Position numbers and translations under genes: made by a program
Origin: JBPYCR01 sp051846915
Lineage (GTDB): Bacteria > Bacillota > Bacilli > Bacillales > Amphibacillaceae
Reading direction: 5' to 3'
Assembly: GCF_051846915.1 (NCBI RefSeq)
Contig: NZ_JBPYCR010000006.1
Coordinates: 65,336-129,335, forward strand
DNA length: 64,000 nucleotides
The notes under the pieces: model-generated
Seen by the model: only the letters and a program-made list of their open reading frames with translations
Told to the model about the DNA's origin: nothing
Databases searched by the model: none
Shown here: piece after piece, positions 9,711-17,934 of the stretch
Layout of the letters: every line of letters begins with the position of its first letter
How positions within the stretch are numbered: position 1 is the first letter of the stretch

Positions 9711-10859
9711 TCACCCTTTTTTCGCTAACCGTTTTACTACGCCAGCAATAATATTAGCGGCTTCTTTTATATTTTCCATTGTATTATGGTTACCAAAACT
9801 GAAGCGAACCGAATTTGTTACACGCTTATCTTCTTTTCCGTACATTGCAGCCAAAACATGGGATGGTTCGATTGATCCCGCTGTACAGGCACTCCCGCTG
9901 GAAGCTGCAACTCCTTCCAGATCAAAATTCATAAGCAATGCCTCAACGTTCGTTCTTGGAAAACTTATATTCACAATGGAGGGAACCGTTTCATCAACGA
10001 CACCATTAAGCTGATAATCAATTTCGTTTGAGCTTAAAATTTGTAAAAAATGCTGCTTAAAACGAGTATACGTTTCAAGTCTGTTTTCTCGGTGATTTAC
10101 TGCTAGTTCTACTGCTTTTTTAAAACCAATGATACCCATTGTGTTTTCCGTCCCTGCTCTTTTTTTTCTTTCTTGCTCTCCGCCAAACTGGGCAGGAGCG
10201 AGTGAGACGTTACTATCTGCATATAAAAAACCAATTCCTTTTGGTCCATTAATCTTATGGGAAGAAACAGTCAGTAAATCAATCCCGCATTCCTTCACAT
10301 TCAATTCAAGCAGTCCAAATGCCTGTACTGCATCGGTATGAAAATAGGCTTGATGATTTTTCAGTAGCTCACCAATCGCTTTTATCGGTTGAATTACTCC
10401 CGTTTCATTATTCACTGTCATAACAGATACAAGGATTGTTTTATCCGTAAGTGCTTTAGCCAAATCTTCTATATTTATTTTCCCTTGCTTGTTTACCGGT
10501 AGATAAGTTAATTCGAACCCTTGCTTTTCCAGTTGCTCCGCCGCTCGTAAAACAGCATGATGTTCCTGAACGGATGTAATGATATGGTTACCTTTATGTT
10601 TATTAGCTATCGCTGTACCAATCAAGGCTAAATTATCTGCCTCCGTTCCCCCACTCGTAAAAATAATATCCTTCTCATCTGCATGAATACTCTTGGCCAT
10701 CATTCGTCTTCCTTCATCAACCGTCTGCCTTGCTTTTCGCCCAAATCGATGCATGCTTGATGGATTACCAAAATATTCCTGACTTTCGGCTGTTGCAGTC
10801 ATTGAGTGGAGAACTTCTCGATCGATTGGTGTTGTTGCCGCATGATCTAAATAGATCAT
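9711..10859 (-). CDS. yrvO: Cysteine desulfurase YrvO (IscS/NifS family)
   Basis: The 382-residue PLP enzyme removes sulfur from cysteine. It begins MIYLDHAATT, carries the PLP lysine Lys202 in SSHKINGP and the persulfide-forming Cys325 in SSGSACTAG. I set the start at ATG 10859, preceded by GGAAGGAAAG; an upstream in-frame extension to 10934 overlaps the end of cymR and lacks a ribosome site. The gene lies between cymR, the cysteine-metabolism repressor, and mnmA, so its main job is probably tRNA thiolation; use for Fe-S clusters cannot be excluded. Confidence 0.94.
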   Translation of the reverse strand: MIYLDHAATTPIDREVLHSMTATAESQEYFGNPSSMHRFGRKARQTVDEGRRMMAKSIHADEKDIIFTSGGTEADNLALIGTAIANKHKGNHIITSVQEHHAVLRAAEQLEKQGFELTYLPVNKQGKINIEDLAKALTDKTILVSVMTVNNETGVIQPIKAIGELLKNHQAYFHTDAVQAFGLLELNVKECGIDLLTVSSHKINGPKGIGFLYADSNVSLAPAQFGGEQERKKRAGTENTMGIIGFKKAVELAVNHRENRLETYTRFKQHFLQILSSNEIDYQLNGVVDETVPSIVNISFPRTNVEALLMNFDLEGVAASSGSACTAGSIEPSHVLAAMYGKEDKRVTNSVRFSFGNHNTMENIKEAANIIAGVVKRLAKKG

Positions 10860-10887
10860 ATAAATCTTTCCTTCCTGCTTATCTTTG

Positions 10888-11310
10888 TTATATATAAAAC
10901 ATATATTCATTATTTCGTTCGACGTCGTCATCATGTTCTGCTAAATCTAATAATGTTGTCTTATCAAGCACTTCTTTAACCGCATCCCTCACTTGAAGCC
11001 AAAGCGCCTGCTGAGGAGCTTCTTCCTCTTCCATTCCTTCAACAAGCGTAATTGGCCCTTCTAATACACGAATGACATCACCGGCAGTGATCGCATCGGG
11101 TTTTTTGGCCAAAATATAACCACCGTATGCTCCACGTACACTTCTTATCAACCCGGCGTTTCGTAAGGGGGCAGCTAATTGTTCCAAATAATGGGGCGAT
11201 AATTGTTTTTCCTTGGCGATAGATTTCAGCGGTACCGGACCATCACCATATTTTCGCGTCAACTCAATCATAATAGTTAACCCGTAACGTCCTTTAGTAG
11301 TAATTTTCAT
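10888..11310 (-). CDS. cymR: CymR-type Rrf2 family transcriptional regulator
   Basis: The 140-residue protein has the Rrf2 winged helix at the N terminus (MKITTKGRYGLTIMIEL through the recognition region around residues 40-62, RSVRGAYGGYILAK). It lacks the three-cysteine cluster motif of IscR, as expected for CymR, the repressor of cysteine uptake and synthesis genes that works in complex with CysK. The start follows GAGGTG. It is the first gene of cymR-yrvO-mnmA, the order known in Bacillus. A candidate sigma-A promoter lies at 11380-11408. Confidence 0.93.
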   Translation of the reverse strand: MKITTKGRYGLTIMIELTRKYGDGPVPLKSIAKEKQLSPHYLEQLAAPLRNAGLIRSVRGAYGGYILAKKPDAITAGDVIRVLEGPITLVEGMEEEEAPQQALWLQVRDAVKEVLDKTTLLDLAEHDDDVERNNEYMFYI

Positions 11311-11379
11311 TTTTATTACACCTCTAAAATCATTTACATCCTTCTGCCAATAAACTCTTGCGTAGAATGACGATTTTTA

Positions 11380-11408
11380 ACCATACAACGATCATATATT
11401 CTATTCAA
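11380..11408 (-). promoter_or_regulatory. Candidate sigma-A promoter of cymR-yrvO-mnmA
   Basis: Minus strand TTGAAT (11408-11403), 17 bases, TATGGT (11385-11380), about 70 bases before the cymR start. Spacing is ideal but the -10 box is imperfect. Confidence 0.45.
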
Positions 11409-11593
11409 CTCATAATCATGAAGTTAAGCTTTATTACTATCTAGCAAAGAGAGAACATATGTGCTAAAATGTGATTTGAATTAGGTTAACTTTTAAATAA
11501 CTATCACTGTAGTTTGTAATAGGTAGTTTCATTATAATTAATTATTTCCAAGTCATAATAATACATGCTATTATAACATGAATGAATATCTAC

Positions 11594-11623
11594 TTGCATT
11601 GAAAGAACCTTTTCTCCTATTAT
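11594..11623 (+). promoter_or_regulatory. Candidate sigma-A promoter of rarA
   Basis: TTGCAT (11594-11599), 18 bases, TATTAT (11618-11623), about 40 bases before the rarA start codon. Confidence 0.4.
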
Positions 11624-11662
11624 TTATGACTGGAAGATTAAAATATAAAGGATCGATAAAAA

Positions 11663-12949
11663 ATGAGTCAAGCACCTCTTGCATTACGGATGCGTCCTGC
11701 CCATATTAATGACATCATCGGTCAGGAGCACCTTGTTCAAAAAGGAAAAATCATTCACCGAATGGTTGAAGCAAATAGGCTTTTATCCATGATTCTATAT
11801 GGGCCGCCCGGAACCGGCAAGACTTCGATGGCCTACGCTCTTGCAAAAAGTTTACAGATCCCAGCTAAAATACTCAATGCAGTAACAGATAGAAAAAAGG
11901 ATATGGAAATCGTCGTTGAAGAAGCAAAAATGTCCGGTAACATCGTACTAATCCTCGATGAGGTTCACCGATTGGATAAAGCGAAACAGGACTTCCTGCT
12001 TCCACACTTGGAAAGCAATCTAATTACATTGATCGGTTGTACAACGAGTAACCCTTTTCATTCAATTAATCCAGCAATCAGAAGCAGATGCCATTTATTT
12101 GAACTTCAGGCATTAACGAGTGAGCATATCAAAACAGCAATCAATCGTGCTATCACAGACGAAACTGACGGATACGGGGGTCTGAATATATCGTTGACGG
12201 ATGATGCATTGGTACATTTTGCCCAAAGTTCGAACGGTGATTTACGTGCCGCCTTAAACGGGTTGGAATTAGCTGTTCTATCAACACCGGAAAATGAAGA
12301 AAATATAATCGAAATAAACTTAGCAAGCGCCGAAGAATGCATGCAAAAGAAAAGCTTTTCCCATGATAAAGGTGGGGATGCACATTATGACGTGCTTTCT
12401 GCGTTTCAAAAATCAATCAGGGGCAGTGATGTTAATGCTGCACTTCATTACTTGGGCCGACTGATCGAAGCAGGTGACTTGGATAGTATCGCACGGCGTA
12501 TGATTGTGATTGCCTATGAAGATATCGGTCTTGCCAATCCACAAGCAGGTCCTCGAGCGTTGGCAGCTGTAGAAGCTGCAGAAAGGGTTGGATTCCCTGA
12601 AGCACGGATTCCATTGGGTGTTTCCATTGTAGAACTTGCATTATCACCAAAATCAAATACAGCCTATAAAGCACTTGATCAAGCATTAACAGACATTCGC
12701 CAAGGAAACACCGGAGAAATACCTCCGCATTTAAAAGATGCTCATTATGCAGGAGCAAAACAATTAGGCAGAGGGATCGACTACAAATATCCGCATAACT
12801 ATGAAAATAGCTGGATTCCGCAACAGTATATGCCCGATGCAATTAAACATAAACAATACTTTTCACCGAAAAACAGCGGAAAATTTGAGCAAGCTATGAA
12901 ACAAGTTTATGAAAAAATTATTGCTGACCAAAAGAAACACTCAATGTAA
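11663..12949 (+). CDS. rarA: Replication-associated recombination protein RarA (MgsA/YrvN)
   Basis: This 428-residue clamp-loader-like AAA+ ATPase has Walker A GPPGTGKT (47-54), Walker B LILDEVHR (96-103), a sensor region with CTTSNPFHSINPAIRSRC (sensor and arginine finger), and the C-terminal MgsA tetramerisation domain containing YEDIGLANPQAGPRAL. RarA acts at stalled replication forks and interacts with SSB. The start ATG follows AAAGGAT. It is transcribed opposite to cymR, as yrvN is in B. subtilis. No terminator is obvious after it. Confidence 0.96.
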   Translation: MSQAPLALRMRPAHINDIIGQEHLVQKGKIIHRMVEANRLLSMILYGPPGTGKTSMAYALAKSLQIPAKILNAVTDRKKDMEIVVEEAKMSGNIVLILDEVHRLDKAKQDFLLPHLESNLITLIGCTTSNPFHSINPAIRSRCHLFELQALTSEHIKTAINRAITDETDGYGGLNISLTDDALVHFAQSSNGDLRAALNGLELAVLSTPENEENIIEINLASAEECMQKKSFSHDKGGDAHYDVLSAFQKSIRGSDVNAALHYLGRLIEAGDLDSIARRMIVIAYEDIGLANPQAGPRALAAVEAAERVGFPEARIPLGVSIVELALSPKSNTAYKALDQALTDIRQGNTGEIPPHLKDAHYAGAKQLGRGIDYKYPHNYENSWIPQQYMPDAIKHKQYFSPKNSGKFEQAMKQVYEKIIADQKKHSM

Positions 12950-13236
12950 GTATAATTCCTTTTTCAATAGGTCATAATATTTGTAGGCATTGTTGCCAGT
13001 CAGTTACAAGATGATTTAATTAGTAAAATAGATTTTTTAATTGTAACGACACTTTACTCTATCAAACATTACAGTTAAGAATATAAAACTTCTAGCGCTC
13101 GGTTAATGTCGTATGTGCTGAATAGTAGTAGGATGATAATTCTGCGGTGTAGCCAGACATAGCCTGTTCAGTCTTGATTAGAACAAAGCCAGGATTTTTA
13201 TACATTCTTACCTATTGAAAAAGGAGCTGAATCATT

Positions 13237-13890
13237 TTGGCTAAAGTAAGACAGGATGCTTGGTCCCATGAAGATGATCTATTATTGGCAGAAACGGTAC
13301 TACGCCATGTGAGAGAGGGTAGCACCCAACTTAATGCTTTTGAAGAAGTTGGTGATAAACTGAATCGTACGTCTGCTGCTTGTGGATTTCGCTGGAATGC
13401 AGAAGTAAGACAAAAATATGAAAGTGCTGTTGACCTTGCCAAGCGACAACGAAAAGAAAGAAAACGTACGGAAGCAACCCAATTGAAACTAACGAATCCC
13501 GAGCCCGTACAATTGACGAATAACGAATTTGTACTAGAAAATGAATCATTGGAAACGGAGAATAAAACACCTATTACCGTGGATAAGGTCATCGAATTTT
13601 TGCACAATATGAAAGAAGACTATCATGTCGCAAATCAATCAAAATTTACTTTGCAACAACTTGAAAACGAAAATACTATGTTGAGGGATCATGTTAAGAA
13701 AATGGAAAAGCAACTAGCTTTAACGGAGGAAAAATTGGAAACGGTACAGGAAGATTACCAAATGTTTATTCAAATTATGGAACGAGCCAGAAAAATGACC
13801 GTACTCGATGATAAGGGTAGTCTAAAGGCGCCTTCATTTAAAATGGACAAGAACGGCAATTTAGAGCAGATGGCACATGGATCCAACTAG
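13237..13890 (+). CDS. RsfA family prespore-type transcription factor
   Basis: The 217-residue protein begins KVRQDAWSHEDDLLLAETV and has the Myb/SANT-like helical DNA-binding domain (about residues 5-60) shared by the sporulation regulators RsfA and YlbO/GerR. The middle is Lys/Arg-rich and the region 125-190 is a heptad-patterned coiled coil, a likely dimerisation element. The start is TTG 13237, ten bases after AAGGAG. Which paralogue it matches cannot be decided by eye. I infer a role in fine-tuning forespore or mother-cell genes. It reads toward the terminator shared with the 6S RNA gene. Confidence 0.85.
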   Translation: MAKVRQDAWSHEDDLLLAETVLRHVREGSTQLNAFEEVGDKLNRTSAACGFRWNAEVRQKYESAVDLAKRQRKERKRTEATQLKLTNPEPVQLTNNEFVLENESLETENKTPITVDKVIEFLHNMKEDYHVANQSKFTLQQLENENTMLRDHVKKMEKQLALTEEKLETVQEDYQMFIQIMERARKMTVLDDKGSLKAPSFKMDKNGNLEQMAHGSN

Positions 13891-13914
13891 TTGAATAGAG
13901 CACCATATATTAGA

Positions 13915-13966
13915 GCAAAAAAACTGACTTGCTAGCACTTAATTGCGCTAGCAAGTCAGTTTTGCA
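13915..13966 (-). terminator. Strong terminator of the 6S RNA gene, possibly bidirectional
   Basis: A perfect 16-bp stem (13921-13936 pairs with 13947-13962) encloses a 10-base loop. On the minus strand it is followed by a run of seven T, ending the 6S transcript. On the plus strand only four T follow, but it may also stop transcripts from the RsfA-like gene. Confidence 0.85.
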
Positions 13967-13977
13967 TGTAAGCTTAT

Positions 13978-14158
13978 CAATCCCAATTATGCCGTCTAAC
14001 ATCCAGTTTTGATCCCGCTCTTGGCAGGTGGGTGTTTTGTCTTACATCTTATGCTTCCACTTCGATAGAGGCATGCAAGCAATGTAAAAACGAGCAAACT
14101 CCCAATATTATAGATGTTCGGTCAAAACGATTTAAATAGACAAACACATCAGGATTTA
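13978..14158 (-). ncRNA. ssrS: 6S RNA (6S-1/BsrA type)
   Basis: 6S RNA binds the housekeeping RNA polymerase holoenzyme by mimicking an open promoter. The minus-strand transcript begins with AAATCCTGATGTG, which resembles the remembered start of B. subtilis 6S-1 RNA, and its end GGGATT can pair with AATCC at the start, giving the closed ends of a rod-like RNA of about 180 bases. It has its own promoter at 14181-14209 and a strong terminator at 13921-13962. It lies directly downstream of aspS, where bsrA is found in B. subtilis. I could not fold the central bubble by hand, so exact ends are approximate. Confidence 0.8.
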
Positions 14159-14180
14159 CTTCTAACGACTTTGTAATTTG

Positions 14181-14209
14181 ATCTTATCATAGCTTTCGTC
14201 TTTTTTCAA
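14181..14209 (-). promoter_or_regulatory. Sigma-A promoter of the 6S RNA gene
   Basis: Minus strand TTGAAA (14209-14204), 17 bases, TAAGAT (14186-14181), placing transcription start near 14174 and a short 5' part before the conserved 6S start. Confidence 0.65.
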
Positions 14210-14267
14210 TAATTATGAAATTTAATTATTCGTTACAAATGTTACAATTTCACATCAAATGTAATCT

Positions 14268-16040
14268 TCAGTCATTTTTTTCAATCCGCTGAATAGATAG
14301 CTCTTCCAGTTGACTGTCATCTACTTCGCTCGGTGCATCCGTTAATAGATCGGAGGCGGAAGCCGTTTTTGGAAATAATATCGTATCCCTTAAATTTTCT
14401 TTACCGGCTAACAACATCACGATCCGATCCAGACCAAATGCAACTCCCCCATGAGGAGGTGCACCATATTCCAACGCTTCAAGCAAGAAACCAAACTGCT
14501 CTTTTGCTGCCTGTTCTGAAAAGCCTAGTACGTGGAACATTTCGTTCTGTAATTCTTTTTGATGAATTCTTATTGATCCACCGCCAAGCTCAAATCCATT
14601 CAATACAAGATCATAAGCGTTTGCACGTACACTTCCTGGTTCAGAACGTAATTTATCGATATCTTCTTCAACCGGAGATGTAAATGGATGGTGAGCCGCA
14701 GTGTAGCGCTGCTCTTCTTCATCATATTCAAGCAGTGGCCAATCGACGACCCAAAGGAAGTTAAACTTTGATTTATCAATCAACTGCAGGTCTTTACCGA
14801 GCTTTAATCGAAGAGCTCCGAGACTATCATGAACAATATCCGTCTGATCAGCTACAAATAATAGTAAGTCGCCACTCTCTCCATTCGCCCGTTCTTTTAT
14901 TAATTGCTTTTCTTCATCCGATAAAAATTTAGCTATTGGTCCACTCAGTTCATTATCCTTTATTTTCAACCAAGCAAGTCCTTTAGCACCGTATATTGCT
15001 GCATATTCCGTCAGCTGATCAATATCTTTTCGGGAATAATTATCCGCCTGGCCTTTTACATTAATAAGGGCCACTTTCCCGGATTTTTTCACTGCACCAC
15101 TAAAGACGTTGAAAGAAGAATGCTCTACAATGTCCGATACATGAATTAACTCCATATCAAATCTTGTATCCGGTTTGTCCGAACCGTAACGTCTCATTGC
15201 TTCTGTATAACTCATTCGTTCAAAAGGAGCAGAAATATTTACTTGCTTCACTTCCTGCATCACCTTTTGCATCATCTTTTCAACCATCTCCATAATTTCT
15301 TCACTGGATAGAAAAGCTGTTTCAATATCAATTTGTGTAAATTCAGGCTGTCGATCGGCACGTAAATCCTCATCACGGAAACAACGGGCAATCTGATAAT
15401 ACTTTTCGAACCCGCCCATCATAATTAACTGCTTGAATAGTTGCGGTGACTGCGGTAAAGCATAAAACTCTCCGTCATGTACACGACTTGGCACTAAATA
15501 GTCCCGTGCTCCCTCCGGCGTACTCTTTGTCAAAATAGGCGTTTCCATTTCAAGAAATTCTTCATTATTTAAAAATTGACGGACTACTTGTGTTATTTGA
15601 TGACGAAGTTTGAATGTATCTTGCATTTCTTTTCGTCTTAAATCAATATAACGATACTTTAAGCGAAGCTCTTCTGATACACCTCCAGCTTCATGCAATA
15701 AAAATGGTGGATTTTTGGATTTGTTCAATACTGTTACATTTTGAACAACTACTTCTATTTTTCCCGTAGCCAAATTAGGATTAATCGTCGATTCTTCTCT
15801 TTTTACTACTGTCCCCTTAACTTCAAGGACGTACTCACTTCGGACTGATTCAGCTATTTCCAAAGCTTCTTCGGATTCATCCGGGTTAAATACGATTTGA
15901 ACAATTCCTGAATGATCGCGCAAATCAATAAAGATAAGACCACCCAAGTCTCGTCTACGATCCACCCAGCCTTTCAACAGCACTTCTTCATTCATATTTT
16001 CTTCGTGTAATGTCCCTGCCAATATTCTTTTATTCAACAT
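14268..16040 (-). CDS. aspS: Aspartyl-tRNA synthetase
   Basis: The 590-residue class IIb synthetase has an N-terminal OB anticodon-binding domain (LLKGWVDRRRDLGGLIFIDL), class II motif 2 FRDEDLRADRQPEFTQID, the GAD insertion typical of bacterial AspRS, and motif 3 GGVAFGLDRIVMLL. I choose ATG 16040, which follows GGGAGG; the in-frame ATG 21 bases upstream lies inside hisS without a ribosome site. The start overlaps the end of hisS by 11 bases, so the pair is cotranscribed under the hisS T-box leader. Confidence 0.97.
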   Translation of the reverse strand: MLNKRILAGTLHEENMNEEVLLKGWVDRRRDLGGLIFIDLRDHSGIVQIVFNPDESEEALEIAESVRSEYVLEVKGTVVKREESTINPNLATGKIEVVVQNVTVLNKSKNPPFLLHEAGGVSEELRLKYRYIDLRRKEMQDTFKLRHQITQVVRQFLNNEEFLEMETPILTKSTPEGARDYLVPSRVHDGEFYALPQSPQLFKQLIMMGGFEKYYQIARCFRDEDLRADRQPEFTQIDIETAFLSSEEIMEMVEKMMQKVMQEVKQVNISAPFERMSYTEAMRRYGSDKPDTRFDMELIHVSDIVEHSSFNVFSGAVKKSGKVALINVKGQADNYSRKDIDQLTEYAAIYGAKGLAWLKIKDNELSGPIAKFLSDEEKQLIKERANGESGDLLLFVADQTDIVHDSLGALRLKLGKDLQLIDKSKFNFLWVVDWPLLEYDEEEQRYTAAHHPFTSPVEEDIDKLRSEPGSVRANAYDLVLNGFELGGGSIRIHQKELQNEMFHVLGFSEQAAKEQFGFLLEALEYGAPPHGGVAFGLDRIVMLLAGKENLRDTILFPKTASASDLLTDAPSEVDDSQLEELSIQRIEKND

Positions 16041-17319
16041 CGTGTCCTCCCAGCAATGCATTTGTCATCATTTCCATCAATTTGTTCATAGGTACTTCCG
16101 TTTGTTCACCTGTTTCCATCGAACGGACAAGTACCATGTTTTGTTCCAATTCAGTTTCTCCCAGTATAAGTACGTATTTTACTTTCAATCGATCAGCACT
16201 CTTGAATTGTGCTTTCATTTTCCGGCCTTGATAATCTTTATCCGCTTGTATTCCGTTCTGCCTTAATTCATTTAAAAGGCGAACAGCTTCTTTTTCCGGT
16301 TCTTTTCCGATCGCAACCACATAGCAATCCAGCTTTTGTTCAACGGGAACATTAACTTTTTCAGCATCAAGTGCCATTAATAAGCGTTCCAATCCCATGC
16401 CAAATCCAATACCAGGAGTATCGGGTCCGCCCAAATCGGCTGCAAGTTGATTATATCTCCCTCCACCCAACAATGTTGTAATCGCTCCAAAACCTTCCGA
16501 TTCACTCATTATTTCAAACGCCGTATGATTATAATAATCCAATCCTCGAACTAAATTTTCATCAACTACATAAGGGATATCCATTATATCCAAGTATTCT
16601 TTCACCTTATTAAAATATTCTAATGACTCATCGTTCAAGTGGTCAAGAATAGAAGGTGCGGTTTTCATTGCCGGATGTTCCATATCCTTTTTACAGTCTA
16701 ATATTCGCATTGGATTTTTCGTTAGCCTATCTTTACAGTCGGAGCAAAGCTCGTCCTCGAATGGCGAGAAATGATCTACTAAAGCTGCACGATGACTTTT
16801 ACGGCTTTCCTTATCACCCAAACTGTTAATAACTAATTTAATGGATTGTAATCCAAGTTCTTTGTAGCATGCCATTGCAAGTGCGATCACTTCTGCATCA
16901 ACTGCTGGGTCCGCACTCCCAAGTACTTCCACTCCAAACTGATTTAATTGTCGCATTCTTCCTTGCTGTGGTCGCTCATAGCGAAACATCTCAGCAAAAT
17001 AATAAAGCTTTACCGGTTGGTTTATTGCACCATATAATTTATTTTCAACAAATGCCCTTACTACTGCTGCGGTGCCTTCCGGGCGCAATGTGATGCTTCG
17101 CCCTCCACGATCTGTAAATGTATACATTTCTTTTTGGACTATATCTGTTGTATCTCCTACTCCCCTTTGAAATACTTCAGTATGTTCAAATAGCGGCGTG
17201 CGAATCTCCTCAAAATGAAATCGATCGCAAATATTTTGTATGACTTTTTCAACATACTGCCATTTACGGATATCCGGTGATAAAATATCAACCGTTCCAC
17301 GTGGTGCTTTCATTTTCAT
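16030..17319 (-). CDS. hisS: Histidyl-tRNA synthetase
   Basis: The 429-residue class II synthetase starts MKMKAPRGTVDILSPD and has motif 2 FRYERPQQGRMRQLNQFG, the histidine-binding signatures LVRGLDYYN and LLGGGRYNQL, motif 3 GIGFGMGLERLLMAL, and a C-terminal anticodon-binding domain. The start follows AGGAGGG. It heads the hisS-aspS operon, and a T-box leader lies upstream. Confidence 0.98.
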   Translation of the reverse strand: MKMKAPRGTVDILSPDIRKWQYVEKVIQNICDRFHFEEIRTPLFEHTEVFQRGVGDTTDIVQKEMYTFTDRGGRSITLRPEGTAAVVRAFVENKLYGAINQPVKLYYFAEMFRYERPQQGRMRQLNQFGVEVLGSADPAVDAEVIALAMACYKELGLQSIKLVINSLGDKESRKSHRAALVDHFSPFEDELCSDCKDRLTKNPMRILDCKKDMEHPAMKTAPSILDHLNDESLEYFNKVKEYLDIMDIPYVVDENLVRGLDYYNHTAFEIMSESEGFGAITTLLGGGRYNQLAADLGGPDTPGIGFGMGLERLLMALDAEKVNVPVEQKLDCYVVAIGKEPEKEAVRLLNELRQNGIQADKDYQGRKMKAQFKSADRLKVKYVLILGETELEQNMVLVRSMETGEQTEVPMNKLMEMMTNALLGGHDVE

Positions 17320-17371
17320 TATAGACCCTCCTGAACATCATTTATTTTCATGTAAATAGTAAAAAAGAACA

Positions 17372-17636
17372 TAAAAAAACTCTCTATCCTATTATTCAAA
17401 ATAAGGGACGAGAGTACCCGCGTTGCCACCCTGATTGATGCATGACGCATCCGCTCTTGGCAAGTAACGCTTGCTACACGGCCATGCCTAATCGATCATT
17501 CAGCACAGCTCCTAAAGAATTGTCATTCATTAAGCCATTATGTTGAAAATGTTTTCAGCCAGGACATTTCCTCTCTTTCCATATGGATCTTAACTACTGA
17601 TTCCCTTACCGGATTTAATCGTATTTATTGAAGTTG
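17372..17636 (-). promoter_or_regulatory. T-box riboswitch leader of hisS-aspS
   Basis: The complement of 17417-17432 is AGGGTGGCAACGCGGG, a textbook T-box. The downstream terminator has arms ACTCTC and GAGAGT (17379-17415) with a T run. About 200 bases of upstream leader include the expected Stem I region. I could not identify the specifier codon with confidence; His or Asp are the candidates. Confidence 0.93.
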
Positions 17637-17642
17637 ATTCTA

Positions 17643-17671
17643 ATATTAAGGTTTACTCCTAGCATTGTCAA
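17643..17671 (-). promoter_or_regulatory. Sigma-A promoter of hisS-aspS
   Basis: Minus strand TTGACA (17671-17666), 17 bases, TAATAT (17648-17643). The -35 box overlaps the stop codon of the small upstream gene at 17668-17841. Confidence 0.75.
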
Positions 17672-17841
17672 GTACGGTTTATTTTTCTTTTCAACATGTT
17701 TACTTCCCCAAGTGTAATACCAAATTCTTCTGCTATTTCAATTTGGTTCGATTTACTTTCCAATTCCATAAATTTATGAAAATTCACTTCAAATATATCT
17801 TTATCATTTAAAGCTTGCCAATGATTTCGATTCATACGCAT
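17668..17841 (-). CDS. Small helix-turn-helix-like protein, 57 residues
   Basis: An open frame of 57 codons starts at ATG 17841 behind an excellent ribosome site (GGGAGGAG, 7 bases from the start). The protein has charged flanks and a helix-turn-helix-like stretch, QIEIAEEFGITLGEVNMLKR (residues 34-53), that would suit DNA binding. It sits between hisS and the amidase gene, the position of yrzK in B. subtilis, so it may be that gene's counterpart; I cannot compare the sequences. Its last codons overlap the hisS -35 box, so transcription through it could influence hisS initiation. Confidence 0.75.
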   Translation of the reverse strand: MRMNRNHWQALNDKDIFEVNFHKFMELESKSNQIEIAEEFGITLGEVNMLKRKINRT

Positions 17842-17868
17842 TGTTTACTCCTCCCTTTAATATTAGTT

Positions 17869-17897
17869 TTGCCTATATCAAGGTTTTTTATTATACT
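17869..17897 (+). promoter_or_regulatory. Sigma-A promoter of the yrvJ-like amidase
   Basis: TTGCCT (17869-17874), 17 bases, TATACT (17892-17897). Predicted start near 17904, about 30 bases before the amidase start codon, which supports the internal ATG chosen for that gene. Confidence 0.6.
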
Positions 17898-17934
17898 GTA
17901 TGGAACAGTGTATTGGATGGGAGGCTGTGTCTGC

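Larger units (their letters stand above)
11311..11662. other. Divergent intergenic region between cymR and rarA
   Basis: About 350 A+T-rich bases separate the two divergently read genes. I find one candidate promoter for each side, listed separately, and no convincing open reading frame, terminator or repeat. Several short near-palindromes exist but none resembles a known operator. Confidence 0.5.
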
